Shown one piece after another: positions 1-8,639 of a stretch of DNA of 64,000 nt; positions within the stretch are counted from its first letter, which is position 1, and each line of letters opens with the position of its first letter. Origin of the DNA: Streptomyces aureocirculatus (GTDB taxonomy: Bacteria; Actinomycetota; Actinomycetes; Streptomycetales; Streptomycetaceae). Made by a program: the position numbers and the translations under genes. The notes beneath the pieces were generated by a model. That model was not told the origin of the DNA. It was given only the letters and a program-made list of their open reading frames with translations, and ran no database searches. The DNA lies in contig NZ_JOAP01000001.1 in the NCBI RefSeq assembly GCF_000720475.1, positions 372,001 through 436,000 of the forward strand, written 5' to 3'.

Positions 1-228
1 CGCGGGCTCGCCATGGTCGCCGCGGTCAGCGAGAGCTGGGGCGTGCAGCCACAGGGCGAGGCGGGCAAGGTCGTCTGGTTCACGCTCTGCGCCCCGTCGT
101 CCCCCCTGACGGCGCCCGCGTACCCCGTGTACGGCACCGCCGGCGCGGAACCGTTCGCCGACGTCGCCGCCGACGTCGCCGCCGACGCCGGTGCGCACGC
201 TCCCGCCCGGTCGGCCGTTGCCGGCTGA
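1..228 (+). CDS. RsbW-like ATP-binding protein, C-terminal part (5' end outside window)
   Basis: The reading frame is open from base 1, so only the last 75 residues are visible. They begin RGLAMVAAVSESWGV and continue with GKVVWFTL. This matches the end of the HATPase fold in RsbW/SpoIIE-associated anti-sigma kinases of Streptomyces, where a GRGL motif precedes a final strand with a WF pair. The last 40 residues are a low-complexity Ala/Asp tail with a repeated ADVAADVAAD stretch. The catalytic N and G1 boxes lie upstream of the window, so activity cannot be judged. Family assignment is likely; the partner is unknown. Confidence 0.6.
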   Translation, partial: RGLAMVAAVSESWGVQPQGEAGKVVWFTLCAPSSPLTAPAYPVYGTAGAEPFADVAADVAADAGAHAPARSAVAG

Positions 229-290
229 CCGGGCGGTGACGTCTTCTCCGCTCCGCTGCGCGCTCGCTCGTTCGCCGCTCCCCTTCGCGC

Positions 291-2978
291 TCACTCGGCG
301 GCGATGGCCCGCAGCACGTCGAGGCGGGCGGCGCGCCGGGCGGGTCGCAGTCCCGCGAGGGCTCCCGCCGCAAGGCCCACCAGGGTGACCACGGCGAGCT
401 GTGCCGGTGGCAGCGCGAAGGCGAAGGCGGTGTCGGACGCTCCGTCGGAGGCCTTCACGAGGACCCAGCCGAGGAAGCCGCCGAGCGCGAGGCCGCCCGC
501 CGTGCCGAACGCGGCGACCAGGACGGACTCCCAGCGGACCATGGCCCGCAACTGCCCGCGGGTCTGGCCGACGGCCCGCAGCAGCCCCAGTTCGCGGGTG
601 CGTTCGTGCATCGCGAGGGTCAGGGTGTTGGCGATGCCGAGGAGCGCGATGAGTACGGCGAGCGCGAGCAGGGCGTAGACGAGGGTCAGCATCATGTCGA
701 TGCCGCCCGCCGCGGACCGCGCGTACTCGTCGCGGGTCTGGACCTCCGGGTTCCCGTACGCCTTCGCCACCGCGGACACGGCGTGCTTGCCGTCGGCCGC
801 GCTCACGCCGTCCTTGAAGGTCACCGACACCAGCGTGTCGGAGTCCTGGCCTCGGTGCGGGGCCCAGGCGTCACGGGTGATGACGTAGTCACCGACGAGT
901 TCGGACCGCCCGTACACGGCGCGGACGGTGAAGGTGTCCTTCTTGCCGTCGGTGAAGGCGAGTTCGGCCCGGTCGCCGACCGTCAGGTGCTGTGCGTCGG
1001 CCTCGCCGCGGGTGAGGGCGATGCCGTCGTCGCCGAGGCCGTTCAGGCTTCCCTCGACCGTGCCGAGGTCGAAGGACTTGGCGAGCGCTACCGGGTCGGT
1101 GACGGTCAACTCCCGTCCCTCACCGTTGACTTCGGCCACTCCCCTGCCGAGGCCGACGGCCGTGGCGACCTCCGGGCGCTCCGCGACGGCTGGTGCGAGG
1201 CGCGGGCTGAGGCCACTCCCGCCCGCGCCGAACGACGGGGTGCTCACCGCGACGTCGCCCGCGAACGAACGCGACACCGTCTGGTCCATGGTGGCCTTCA
1301 GCGAGGCGCCGAAGACCGTGAACAGCGAGACGACGGCGACGCCGATCATCAGGGCGCTCGCGGTGGCGGCGGTCCGCTTCGGGCTGCGCAGGGCGTTGCG
1401 CCGGGCCAGCGAACCGGTGACACCGCGCAGTTGGTCGAGGGGCCCGCCGATGATCCGCACCGCCCACGTGGACGCGACCGGGCCGAGGACCACGAACGCC
1501 ACCAGGGCGAGTACCGCGCCGGCGCCCGCGAGCAGGACGGACGGCGACACCAGAACGCCTGTCAGGGCGAGGGCCACGGCGGTCGGCGCGAGGACGGCTC
1601 CCACGACCACGCGGGCGCGGGAGGCGGCGGACTGGTCGACGGCCGCCTCCCGCAGCGCCGCCAACGGGGCCGTGCGCCCTGCCCGGACGGCGGGCAGCAG
1701 CGCGGAGGCCACGCACACGACGACGCCGACCGCGAGGGGCAGCAGCATCGACGTGCCGCTGAGCACCAGATCGCCCTCGGGGAAGGGGAAACCGATGGCG
1801 GGGAACAGCGCCTGTAGGCCGACTGCGATGCCGATGCCGCCCGCGAGCCCCGCCGCGGACGCCACCACGGCCACCGCGCCCGCCTCGGTCAGCGTCGCCG
1901 CGGTGACCTGCCCGCGCGAGGCGCCGAGCGCGCGCAGCAGGGCGTTCTCGCGGGTGCGCTGGGCGACGACGATGACGAAGGTGTTGTGGATGGAGAACGT
2001 CGCGACGAGCAGCGCGATGCCGGAGAAGACCAGCAGGAACGTCGTGAACAGCGTCAGGAACTGGCCGGAGATCATGTCGGAGCTCTCCGCCGCCGACTCC
2101 TGCCCCGTGAGGGCCTCGGTCCCCTCGGGCAGGGCGGGTGCGAGGCGGTCGACCAGCTCCCGCTGACCGATGCCCGGCTCCGCGCGCACCTGCACCGACG
2201 CGGCACGGTCCGGCTCCGGCATCAGATACCTCTCTGCGTCGGCCTGGGTCAGGCCCGCGAACGTGGTCTGCGCCATGCCGTCCTGGCCGCCGAAGGTGGC
2301 GAGGCCCACGATCGTCACCTCAACGGGGTCGGGCGTGCGCAGCGTCGTGGTGTCGCCGACCTCCAGGTCACCGCTCTCGGCGGCACCCCGGTTGACGACG
2401 ACCTCACCGGACCTGGCGGGGGCGCGGCCCTCGGCGAGGCGGTACGGGTTGAGTTCGGGGTCGGCGATCCAGTTCCCGGCGAGCGTGGGCGGGCCCTGGC
2501 CACCGATCGGATCACCGTCCTTGCCGATGAGCTGGCCCGCGCCCTGGATGTCGGGCGCGGCGGCGGCGACGCCCGGCACCTTCTCGATCCGGCCGACCAG
2601 CGCGGTGTCGACGGACCGCCGCACGCCCTGGCTCTCGCCGGGAGCGGTGATGGTGCTCGCGCTGCGGACGACCGCGTCGGTGCCCCGCGTCGCGTCGCCG
2701 AACATCGTGTCGAAGCTCGCCCGCAGGGTGTCACCCATGACGAGCGTGCCCGCGAGGAAGGCAACGCCGAGCAGCACGGCGAAGAACGTACCGGCGAAGC
2801 GGCGCTTGTGGCCGCGCAGCGAGGTGAGGCTGAGGCGCAGGGCGGGGCCGGTCGGACCGGTGGGGGTGGGACGGCCCGCGCCCGCACCGTCTCCGGCTCC
2901 AGCTCCGGCACCGGCTCCGGCTCCCGCACCGGCTCCCGCACCGGCTCCCGCACCGGCTCCCGCACGTGTGGTGCTCAT
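291..2978 (-). CDS. FtsX-family ABC transporter permease
   Basis: 895-residue membrane protein with the duplicated FtsX/MacB architecture. A first TM segment near residues 60-85 is followed by a large extracytoplasmic domain, a block of three to four TM helices, a second TM and extracytoplasmic domain, and a final TM block with the ARRAARLDVLRAIAAE end typical of the family. The chosen ATG overlaps the stop of the ATPase gene by ATGA, so the two are translationally coupled. Such pairs export lipids, peptides or antibiotics, or act in envelope remodelling; the substrate cannot be read here. Odd feature: the first 35 residues are an almost pure Ala-Gly repeat before the first TM. Confidence 0.85.
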   Translation of the reverse strand: MSTTRAGAGAGAGAGAGAGAGAGAGAGAGDGAGAGRPTPTGPTGPALRLSLTSLRGHKRRFAGTFFAVLLGVAFLAGTLVMGDTLRASFDTMFGDATRGTDAVVRSASTITAPGESQGVRRSVDTALVGRIEKVPGVAAAAPDIQGAGQLIGKDGDPIGGQGPPTLAGNWIADPELNPYRLAEGRAPARSGEVVVNRGAAESGDLEVGDTTTLRTPDPVEVTIVGLATFGGQDGMAQTTFAGLTQADAERYLMPEPDRAASVQVRAEPGIGQRELVDRLAPALPEGTEALTGQESAAESSDMISGQFLTLFTTFLLVFSGIALLVATFSIHNTFVIVVAQRTRENALLRALGASRGQVTAATLTEAGAVAVVASAAGLAGGIGIAVGLQALFPAIGFPFPEGDLVLSGTSMLLPLAVGVVVCVASALLPAVRAGRTAPLAALREAAVDQSAASRARVVVGAVLAPTAVALALTGVLVSPSVLLAGAGAVLALVAFVVLGPVASTWAVRIIGGPLDQLRGVTGSLARRNALRSPKRTAATASALMIGVAVVSLFTVFGASLKATMDQTVSRSFAGDVAVSTPSFGAGGSGLSPRLAPAVAERPEVATAVGLGRGVAEVNGEGRELTVTDPVALAKSFDLGTVEGSLNGLGDDGIALTRGEADAQHLTVGDRAELAFTDGKKDTFTVRAVYGRSELVGDYVITRDAWAPHRGQDSDTLVSVTFKDGVSAADGKHAVSAVAKAYGNPEVQTRDEYARSAAGGIDMMLTLVYALLALAVLIALLGIANTLTLAMHERTRELGLLRAVGQTRGQLRAMVRWESVLVAAFGTAGGLALGGFLGWVLVKASDGASDTAFAFALPPAQLAVVTLVGLAAGALAGLRPARRAARLDVLRAIAAE

Positions 2979-4006
2979 GGCCTGGCTCCTTCCGGCGCGG
3001 TGCCGGACGCGGTACCGGACTGGTCGCCGGACGCGGTGCCGGAGGCGGTGCCGGACGCGGTACCGGCTTGGACGCCGGACTGGACGTCGGACTGGACGTC
3101 GGACTGGACGTCGGACTGGACGTCGGACTGGACGTCGGACTGGACGTCGGACTGGACGTCGGACTGGTCGCCGGACGCGGCGATGTCCGCCGCAGCGCCG
3201 TCGGACGTGGTTCGCGTGTCGAACGCCTTGAGGCGGTCGAGGACCTTCTCGGCCGTCGGCGCCGCCATGCGGTCGACCAGGCGGCCGTCGGCGAGGAAGA
3301 GCACCTCGTCGGCGTGCGCGGCGGCCACCGGGTCGTGGGTGACCATGACGACGGTGCGGCCCATCCCGCGCACCGCGCGGCCGAGCAGGCCGAGCACCTC
3401 CTCGCCGGAGCGGGAGTCGAGATTGCCGGTGGGTTCGTCGGCGAAGACGACGTCGGGGCGCCCGGCGAACGCCCGCGCCACCGCGACGCGTTGCTGCTGT
3501 CCACCGGACAGCTCGGCGGGCCGGTGGTGCAGCCGGTCGTGCAGACCGACGACGTCGATGAGCGCCTCCGTCCACTCCAACTGCTCCTGCCGGGCGCGGC
3601 GGTCCTGTCGGCCACGGCGGCCCCGGTGCCCGGCGAGGTCCATGGGCAGGGTGATGTTCTCGGCCACGGTCAGCGTCGGCACCAGGTTGAAGGCCTGGAA
3701 GACGAAGCCGACGCGCTCGCGGCGCAACAGCGTCAGACGCCGGTCGTCGAGCGAGCCGAGCTCGGTGTCACCGATGTACGCGGAGCCGGACGTCAGGGTG
3801 TCCAACCCGGCGGCGCAGTGCATCAGCGTGGACTTGCCCGAGCCCGAAGGCCCCATGATCGCGGTGAAGCGACCTGCCGGAAAGCCCACGCTCACGTCGT
3901 CCAGTGCGGTCACCGCGGTCGCGGAGGAGCCGTAGACCTTCACGGCCGCCTCCACGCGCGCGGCGTACGGGACGCCGGACCGCCGTCGCGAAGTCGCGGC
4001 GTTCAT
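2975..4006 (-). CDS. ABC transporter ATP-binding protein (MacB/LolD type)
   Basis: 343-residue ATPase with Walker A GPSGSGKST at residues 52-60, signature LSGGQQQRVAVARA, Walker B VVFADEPT and a switch His in VTHD. It energises the FtsX permease encoded immediately downstream. The ATG at 4006 overlaps the stop of the upstream SHOCT gene by 4 bases, and its own stop overlaps the permease start by 4 bases, so three genes form one tight operon. After the ATPase core (about residue 235) comes a disordered tail built from a DVQS tetrapeptide repeated about eight times and then GTAS repeats, encoded by a 12-base tandem DNA repeat at about 3066-3170. Confidence 0.9.
   Translation of the reverse strand: MNAATSRRRSGVPYAARVEAAVKVYGSSATAVTALDDVSVGFPAGRFTAIMGPSGSGKSTLMHCAAGLDTLTSGSAYIGDTELGSLDDRRLTLLRRERVGFVFQAFNLVPTLTVAENITLPMDLAGHRGRRGRQDRRARQEQLEWTEALIDVVGLHDRLHHRPAELSGGQQQRVAVARAFAGRPDVVFADEPTGNLDSRSGEEVLGLLGRAVRGMGRTVVMVTHDPVAAAHADEVLFLADGRLVDRMAAPTAEKVLDRLKAFDTRTTSDGAAADIAASGDQSDVQSDVQSDVQSDVQSDVQSDVQSDVQSGVQAGTASGTASGTASGDQSGTASGTAPEGARP
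3066..3170. repeat. 12-bp coding tandem repeat (DVQS tail of the ABC ATPase)
   Basis: The unit ggacgtcggact repeats about eight times with near identity. Because 12 is a multiple of 3, copy-number change would lengthen or shorten the protein tail without a frameshift. The adjacent permease start carries an independent Ala-Gly coding repeat at about 2880-2965, so both partners have variable-length linkers at the gene junction. Confidence 0.85.
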
Positions 4007-4278
4007 GCCCGGCCCCCCTTCACCGCACGGCCGAACTCCTCCTTGAGGACGGATAGGCGGCGCCAGTACTCGTCCTCGTCGATCTCGCCGGTGGCGAAGC
4101 GGTGGCCGAGCACCGCGATCGGCGACGTGTCGTCCCCGCCGAACCGCCAGGGGCCCCGCCGACCGCGGCCCACCGTGCGGCGCGCGAACGTGACGACGCC
4201 GATGGCGACGGCCGCCCAGATCAGCGGGAAGAGCAGGACCCACGGGCCGGGTCCACCGTCGAGAGCCAGGGTCTGCAT
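4003..4278 (-). CDS. SHOCT-domain small membrane protein
   Basis: 91-residue protein with one N-terminal TM segment (WVLLFPLIWAAVAIGVVTFA) and a C-terminal SHOCT motif (LGHRFATGEIDEDEYWRRL followed by LKEEFG). SHOCT domains are short oligomerisation modules often found next to transporters. Two in-frame ATGs exist at 4287 and 4278. GAGGAG directly abuts the first but lies 9 bases before the second, so 4278 is preferred. The stop overlaps the ATPase start by ATGA. It is the first gene of the ABC operon and could modulate the transporter; that role is inferred from position only. Confidence 0.75.
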   Translation of the reverse strand: MQTLALDGGPGPWVLLFPLIWAAVAIGVVTFARRTVGRGRRGPWRFGGDDTSPIAVLGHRFATGEIDEDEYWRRLSVLKEEFGRAVKGGRA

Positions 4279-4451
4279 GGTGTCCATCTCCTCGGTACGC
4301 GCTGGTTCGGGTCGCTTCCGAGACTCCTCGCCGGGCGGGCCCGAGTCGTCGTACGGCCAGCGGCCGTGCTGATACCTCCCTGGGAGTACCTGGCTGGGTG
4401 ACGGCTGCTTCCTGGGGGCGGGTTCAGGGGCTCGGATGTCTTGGTGCCACC

Positions 4452-4486
4452 CTGACCTGGATTTCTGTACCTATTAGTATGTACAG
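4452..4486 (+). promoter_or_regulatory. Promoter and TetR-type operator
   Basis: CTGACC (4452-4457), a 17-base spacer and TAGTAT (4475-4480) form a good HrdB-like promoter for the TetR gene starting at 4494. The inverted repeat CTGTACcTA / TAtGTACAG (4465-4486) covers the -10 box with one mismatched pair. Its position and symmetry suggest the TetR protein represses itself and possibly the divergent SHOCT/ABC operon. Confidence 0.7.
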
Positions 4487-4493
4487 TCAGGGC

Positions 4494-5054
4494 ATGAGCA
4501 CACCGGAGCGTCTGATCGAGTCCACGCGCGAGCTGCTGTGGGAGCGCGGCTACGTCGGCACCAGCCCGAAGGCGATCCAGCAGCACGCGGGCGCCGGTCA
4601 GGGCAGCATGTACCACCACTTCACCGGCAAGCCCGATCTCGCGCTCGCGGCGATCCGGCGTACGGCGCAGGAGATGCGCGCCACCGCGGAGGCCTCCCTC
4701 GCCGGTGCCGGTCCGGCCTACGACCGGGTCGCGTCGTACCTGTTGCGCGAGCGTGACGTCCTGCGCGGCTGCCCGGTCGGACGGCTGACGATGGACCCTG
4801 ACGTGATCGCCGACGAGGAGCTGCGGGCACCGGTCACCGAGACCCTGGAGTGGCTGCGCGAGCGCCTCGCGGGAATCGTCCAGGAGGGTGTGGATCGGGG
4901 CGAGTTCAGCACCGCGCTCGACGCGGGCGAGGTCGCTTCGGCGATCGTCGCGACCGTGCAGGGCGGCTATGTGCTGGCACGGGCGACGGGTTCGCCCGCG
5001 GCGTTCGACGCGGGGGTGAAGGGACTGCTCGCACTGCTCGCGCCGCGTTCCTGA
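4494..5054 (+). CDS. TetR/AcrR-family transcriptional regulator
   Basis: 186-residue repressor. The N-terminal helix-turn-helix is clear: STRELLWERGY, then TSPKAIQQHAGAGQGSMYHH, a typical TetR recognition helix. The C-terminal half contains CPVGRL and an AGEVASAIVATVQGGYVLAR helix seen in TetR_C_LmrA/YxaF-like regulators. The ATG at 4494 was chosen because it lies just downstream of the promoter/operator at 4452-4486; an upstream in-frame ATG at 4398 precedes the promoter. It sits divergently from the ABC operon and directly ahead of the cupin/DUF4865/phosphotriesterase genes, any of which could be its targets. Confidence 0.88.
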   Translation: MSTPERLIESTRELLWERGYVGTSPKAIQQHAGAGQGSMYHHFTGKPDLALAAIRRTAQEMRATAEASLAGAGPAYDRVASYLLRERDVLRGCPVGRLTMDPDVIADEELRAPVTETLEWLRERLAGIVQEGVDRGEFSTALDAGEVASAIVATVQGGYVLARATGSPAAFDAGVKGLLALLAPRS

Positions 5055-5096
5055 GCGTCCCGGGCCCGACCGAGCCCACTGCCCCTACCGCCCCCT

Positions 5097-5171
5097 CTCG
5101 CCCCACCGATCCCACCGATCCCACCGATCCCACCGACGCCACCGACGCCACCGACGCCACCGACGCCACCG
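5097..5171. repeat. 9-bp tandem repeat between TetR and cupin genes
   Basis: About eight copies of a 9-base unit (cccaccgat grading into cgccaccga) fill the gap between the TetR stop and the cupin start. The region is open in all plus frames for that reason but has no gene-like start of its own. Confidence 0.75.
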
Positions 5172-5188
5172 AGTCGAGGAAACACCCC

Positions 5189-5587
5189 GTGCACATCACC
5201 CGCACCCGCCCCGCCAGCGCGGAGGGTCCCGCCGAGCACTTCACCGGCACCGTCTGGCTCGACGAGATCGCGCACCCCACACCTCCCTCCCGGCTGCGGA
5301 TGTTCAGCGTCCACTTCAGTCCGGGCGCCCATACCGCCTGGCACCGCCACCCGCACGGCCAGGTCCTGCACGTCACCGAGGGCGAGGGGTTCGTGCAGCG
5401 CGAGGGCGGCCCCGTGGAGCCGATCAGGGCGGGCGACACCGTATGGATCGAGCCTGGCGAACGCCACTGGCACGGTGCCGCGCCACGCACGTTCATGACC
5501 CATCTCGCCGTCGTCGAGGCGGCGGACGACGGCACCACGGCCGTATGGGAAGAGCTCGTCGCGGACACGGCGTACCCGAGCGCCTGA
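5189..5587 (+). CDS. Cupin-domain protein
   Basis: 132-residue single-domain cupin. Motif 1 is visible as AWHRHPHGQVLHVTEGEG with metal-binding histidines, followed by the second beta motif with IEPGERHWHG. The family is close to small quercetinase/mandelonitrile-lyase-like cupins; the reaction is not assignable from sequence. The GTG at 5189 is preferred because GAGGA lies 8 bases upstream; the frame is open further upstream only because of the 9-bp repeat and the TetR gene. DUF4865 and phosphotriesterase-like genes follow, forming a likely detoxification or small-molecule operon behind the TetR regulator. Confidence 0.8.
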   Translation: MHITRTRPASAEGPAEHFTGTVWLDEIAHPTPPSRLRMFSVHFSPGAHTAWHRHPHGQVLHVTEGEGFVQREGGPVEPIRAGDTVWIEPGERHWHGAAPRTFMTHLAVVEAADDGTTAVWEELVADTAYPSA

Positions 5588-5658
5588 CCCCGCACGACAC
5601 GCCGCCCACCGCGTCCGCCGCTTCCGCCGCGCCAGCGCCCGCATCCCCTTGGAGCACC

Positions 5659-6255
5659 ATGCACGCCAAGCAGTACGAGATCACCCTGCCCGCCGACTAC
5701 GACATGGACGTCGTCCGCCACCGGGTGGCGACCAAGGGACACCTCCTCGACACCTGCCCGGGGCTCGGGTTCAAGGCGTACCTGATGCGTGAGCGCGGCG
5801 TCGACGGCTCACCGGTCAACCAGTACGCGCCGTTCTACCTCTGGAACACCGCGGAGGGCCTCGGCTCGTTCCTCTGGGGCCCCGGGTTCCAGGGGCTCTG
5901 CGAGGACTTCGGGCGTCCGGTGGTGCAGCACTGGATGGTGCTCGGGTACGAGGACGGGGGCGCCGCCGGTACCCGGCCTGTGGCGGCCCTGCGGCACCGC
6001 AGAGCCGTGCCCGACGGCGTACGGACCACCGACCTCGCCGCGGAACTCCTGGCGGAGGCGCGGGCGTTGACGGAGCGGGACGGGGCCGTCGGCGTGGTGG
6101 TCGCCGTCGACCCGCGGCACTGGGAGGCGGTGACGTTCTCACTGTGGGCCGCTGACGGCGCGGGCGGTGTGGCGGCGGCGGACGGTGAGCTGTTCCAGGT
6201 GCTGCACTGCTCCACGCCCGAGCTGGGGCGCCTTGCCCGGGGCAGGGCGTGGTGA
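5659..6255 (+). CDS. DUF4865 family protein
   Basis: 198-residue soluble protein beginning MHAKQYEITLPADYDM and containing AYLMRERGVDGSPVNQYAPF and WGPGFQGLCEDFGRP, which I recognise as the DUF4865 pattern found beside cupins and TetR regulators in Streptomyces. The C-terminal half is probably a dimeric alpha-beta barrel-like repeat. GGAGC precedes the ATG at 5659. The stop overlaps the GTG of the next gene by GTGA, so it is co-translated with the phosphotriesterase-like enzyme. Function is unknown. Confidence 0.7.
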   Translation: MHAKQYEITLPADYDMDVVRHRVATKGHLLDTCPGLGFKAYLMRERGVDGSPVNQYAPFYLWNTAEGLGSFLWGPGFQGLCEDFGRPVVQHWMVLGYEDGGAAGTRPVAALRHRRAVPDGVRTTDLAAELLAEARALTERDGAVGVVVAVDPRHWEAVTFSLWAADGAGGVAAADGELFQVLHCSTPELGRLARGRAW

Positions 6256-7265
6256 CGGCGGGGGCGCCGGGGGCGGGGGCGACTGTGAACGCGGGCGAGG
6301 GCGCGGCCATCGTGCGGACCGTCCTCGGAGACATCGCACCTGGCGGTCTTGGGGTCTGTGACGCCCATGACCACCTGTTCCTGACGAGCCCTCAACTCCC
6401 GGGCCAGGAACTGGACTCCGTGACCTCCGCCGGGGCCGAACTCGCCGCCTTCCGGGCGGCGGGCGGGCAGAGCGTCATCCAGTGGACGCCGCACGGCATG
6501 GGGCGGCGCGCCGCCGAACTGCCCGGGCTCGCACGCGCGGCGGGGGTGCATGTCGTGGCGGCCACGGGGTTGCACCAATCCGTGCACTACACGCCCGAGC
6601 TGCTGGCAGGGCTGCGGGCGCCGGACGACGAGGGTGCCGCGGACGGCGCGAACGGCGCGGACGCCACGGGCCGCCTTGCGGCGCTGTTCGTCCGCGAGCT
6701 CACCCGCGGCATCGGCGGCAGCGGTGTGCGAGCCGGGCTGATCAAGGTGGCGGGCGGTTTCCACGGTCTGGACGCGCACGCCCGCTGGACGATGACGGCC
6801 GCCGCCTCGGCGCACCGCGCGACGGGTGCGCCGATCGCCGTGCACCTGGAGCTCGGCACGGCCGCGCTCGACGTACTCGACCTGCTGTGCGGCGAGGCGG
6901 GGGTGCCGCCCGGCAAGGTGATCCTCGGGCACCTCAACCGCGACCCCGATCCGGTGGTGCACGCGGAGGCCGCGGCGGCGGGTTGCTGGCTGGCCTTCGA
7001 CGGGCCATCCCGCGCCCAGCACGCCACTGACTGGCGGATGCCGGACGCGGTGCGCGCCCTTGCCGAGGCCGGTCACGGCGACCGGTTGCTCCTCGGCGGC
7101 GACACGACGACGGCCGCGGCGCGCTCCGTGAACGGCGGCCCGGGGATGCCGCACCTGCTGCGCCGGGTACGCCCACGGCTCGCCCGCGCGGTGGGCACGG
7201 ATCTTGTGGACCGCATACTGACGGTCAACCCGGGGCGAGCGTTCGCGGTCCGGTGGGCGGAGTGA
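6252..7265 (+). CDS. Phosphotriesterase-family metal-dependent hydrolase
   Basis: 337-residue TIM-barrel amidohydrolase. Metal ligands are visible in order: HxH in CDAHDHLFL near residue 38, the Lys in LIKVAGG (usually carbamylated), His in AVHLELG, His in LGHLNRDPD, and the catalytic Asp in LLLGGDTTT. The family includes lactonases and phosphotriesterase homologues; the natural substrate cannot be named. GTG 6252 overlaps the DUF4865 stop by GTGA; GTG 6249 is an alternative one codon upstream. It is the last gene of the TetR-linked operon. Active-site residues appear complete. Confidence 0.82.
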   Translation: MTAGAPGAGATVNAGEGAAIVRTVLGDIAPGGLGVCDAHDHLFLTSPQLPGQELDSVTSAGAELAAFRAAGGQSVIQWTPHGMGRRAAELPGLARAAGVHVVAATGLHQSVHYTPELLAGLRAPDDEGAADGANGADATGRLAALFVRELTRGIGGSGVRAGLIKVAGGFHGLDAHARWTMTAAASAHRATGAPIAVHLELGTAALDVLDLLCGEAGVPPGKVILGHLNRDPDPVVHAEAAAAGCWLAFDGPSRAQHATDWRMPDAVRALAEAGHGDRLLLGGDTTTAAARSVNGGPGMPHLLRRVRPRLARAVGTDLVDRILTVNPGRAFAVRWAE

Positions 7266-7306
7266 GCGGCGCAGTGAGGGGCGGGGGCGGAGTGAGGGGC
7301 GGGGGC

Positions 7307-7494
7307 GGCGCGTGAGCGCCGGGGACGGCGTGAAGGCCCGGGGCGGCGCGTGAGCGACAGGGACGGCGTGAAGGCCCGGGGCGGCGCATCAGCGACAGGG
7401 ACGGCATGAAGGCCCGGGGCGGCGCATCAGCGCCGGGGACGGCGTGAAGGCCCGGGGCGGCGCGTCAGCGACGGGGACGGCGTGAAGGGCGGGG
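7307..7494. repeat. 38-bp tandem repeat, about five copies
   Basis: The anchor tgaaggcccgg recurs at 7331, 7369, 7407 and 7445, and a variant occurs at 7483: an exact 38-base period. Units differ by only a few substitutions. The array fills the space between two convergent genes (phosphotriesterase-like and thioredoxin-reductase-like) and encodes nothing credible. There is no spacer variation between units, so it is not a CRISPR array. Confidence 0.85.
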
Positions 7495-7521
7495 AGTGGG
7501 CGGGCCCCTGGGCCGGGTCGG

Positions 7522-8487
7522 TCACACCGCCACCGCCGCCCCGCCACCGCGGTACGCCGCCACCGCCGCCCGGGTCTCCTCGGCCACCAGATCCGCGTTG
7601 ATCTGTCCCGCCGCGGCCGCACCCGCGGCCGCCGCCCCGCCGACCTGCGCGGCGAGGTCGGTGACGTTGCCCGCGATCCACACCCCGGGCACCTCCGTAC
7701 GACCGGCCTCGCTCGGCACGTACTCCCCCGCCAAGTGAGGCACCGGTGCCAGGCCGAGCGCCTTCAGGAAGTCGACACGCGCGACCATCCGCGGCGCCAC
7801 CGCCACCGCCTCGCGGGGCACCAGCTCCCCGTCGGCGAGGCGTACGCCGACGACGCGGTCGTCGACGATCTCCAGGGAGCCCACCTCGCCCTCGACGACC
7901 CGGATGCCCCGCGCGGCGAGCTGCTCCGCCTCCTCGGCTCTCGGCGGCGCCATGGTGTGCGCGAAGAAGGTGATGTCGGCGCTCCACTGGCGCAGGAGCA
8001 GCGCCTGGTGCACCGAGAGGGGGCCGCTGCCGAGGACACCGATGGCCTGGTCCCGCACCTCCCAGCCGTGGCAGTAGGGGCAGTGCAGCACGTCCCTGCC
8101 CCACCGTTCGCGCAGTCCTGGCACGTCGGGCAGTTCGTCGATCAGGCCGGTGGCCACCAGGACGCGACGGGCGTGCACGGCCCTGCCGTCGGCGAGGCGG
8201 ACCCCGAACCCGTTCTCGGCCCGCTCCACGCCCTCGACCTCCGCCGACACCACCTGTCCGCCGTATCCGCGCACCTCGGCGCGACCGCGCTCCAGGAGCT
8301 CGGCGGGCGGCATCCCCTCCCGGCCGAGCAGTCCGTGCACCCCGTCGGCAGGGGCGTTGCGCGGGGCTCCCGCGTCGAGCACCACCACCGAGCGCCGGGC
8401 CCTGGCCAGCATCAGCGCCCCGCTCAGCCCGGCGGCGCCACCACCGATCACCACCACGTCGTAACCGTCCACAAGCTGATCGTTCAT
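7522..8487 (-). CDS. FAD-dependent pyridine nucleotide-disulphide oxidoreductase, thioredoxin-reductase-like
   Basis: 321-residue flavoprotein. FAD site VVVIGGGAAGLSGALMLAR is at the N-terminus, a redox-active CPYC sits in the NADPH domain (HCPYCHGWEV), GVLGSGPLS is a degenerate NADPH Rossmann motif, and VWIAGNVTD closes the FAD domain. These short TrxR-like proteins often act alone beside TetR regulators. The ATG at 8487 has GGAGGT seven bases upstream and is preferred over the in-frame ATG at 8502. It is transcribed divergently from a TetR gene with a perfect palindrome between them, so repression by that TetR is likely. Confidence 0.85.
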   Translation of the reverse strand: MNDQLVDGYDVVVIGGGAAGLSGALMLARARRSVVVLDAGAPRNAPADGVHGLLGREGMPPAELLERGRAEVRGYGGQVVSAEVEGVERAENGFGVRLADGRAVHARRVLVATGLIDELPDVPGLRERWGRDVLHCPYCHGWEVRDQAIGVLGSGPLSVHQALLLRQWSADITFFAHTMAPPRAEEAEQLAARGIRVVEGEVGSLEIVDDRVVGVRLADGELVPREAVAVAPRMVARVDFLKALGLAPVPHLAGEYVPSEAGRTEVPGVWIAGNVTDLAAQVGGAAAAGAAAAGQINADLVAEETRAAVAAYRGGGAAVAV

Positions 8488-8541
8488 GTTGAACACCTCC
8501 ACGACGACCTTGCATCACTCCTGCGCTTACGACAAACACTC

Positions 8542-8556
8542 TTGCCGGTTCGGCAA
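8542..8556. promoter_or_regulatory. Perfect palindrome TTGCCG-gtt-CGGCAA between divergent genes
   Basis: A perfect 6+3+6 inverted repeat lies between the thioredoxin-reductase-like gene (start 8487) and the TetR gene (start 8640). It is a candidate operator for the TetR. Confidence 0.6.
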
Positions 8557-8603
8557 ATATGCGTCCCACCACTCCCCCACCACTCACGCCCGCTCCCGCC
8601 GTA

Positions 8604-8633
8604 TTGCATCGAGCAGTCCAAAACAGCTACGGT
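8604..8633 (+). promoter_or_regulatory. Leaderless-type promoter of the TetR gene
   Basis: TTGCAT (8604-8609), an 18-base spacer and TACGGT (8628-8633). The ATG follows at 8640, so transcription would begin at or next to the start codon. No Shine-Dalgarno sequence precedes the ATG, consistent with a leaderless mRNA. Confidence 0.6.
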
Positions 8634-8639
8634 ACGGAC

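Noticed and set aside
7307..7494. CRISPR array
   Set aside because: The 38-base units abut directly with no unique spacers and no cas genes nearby.
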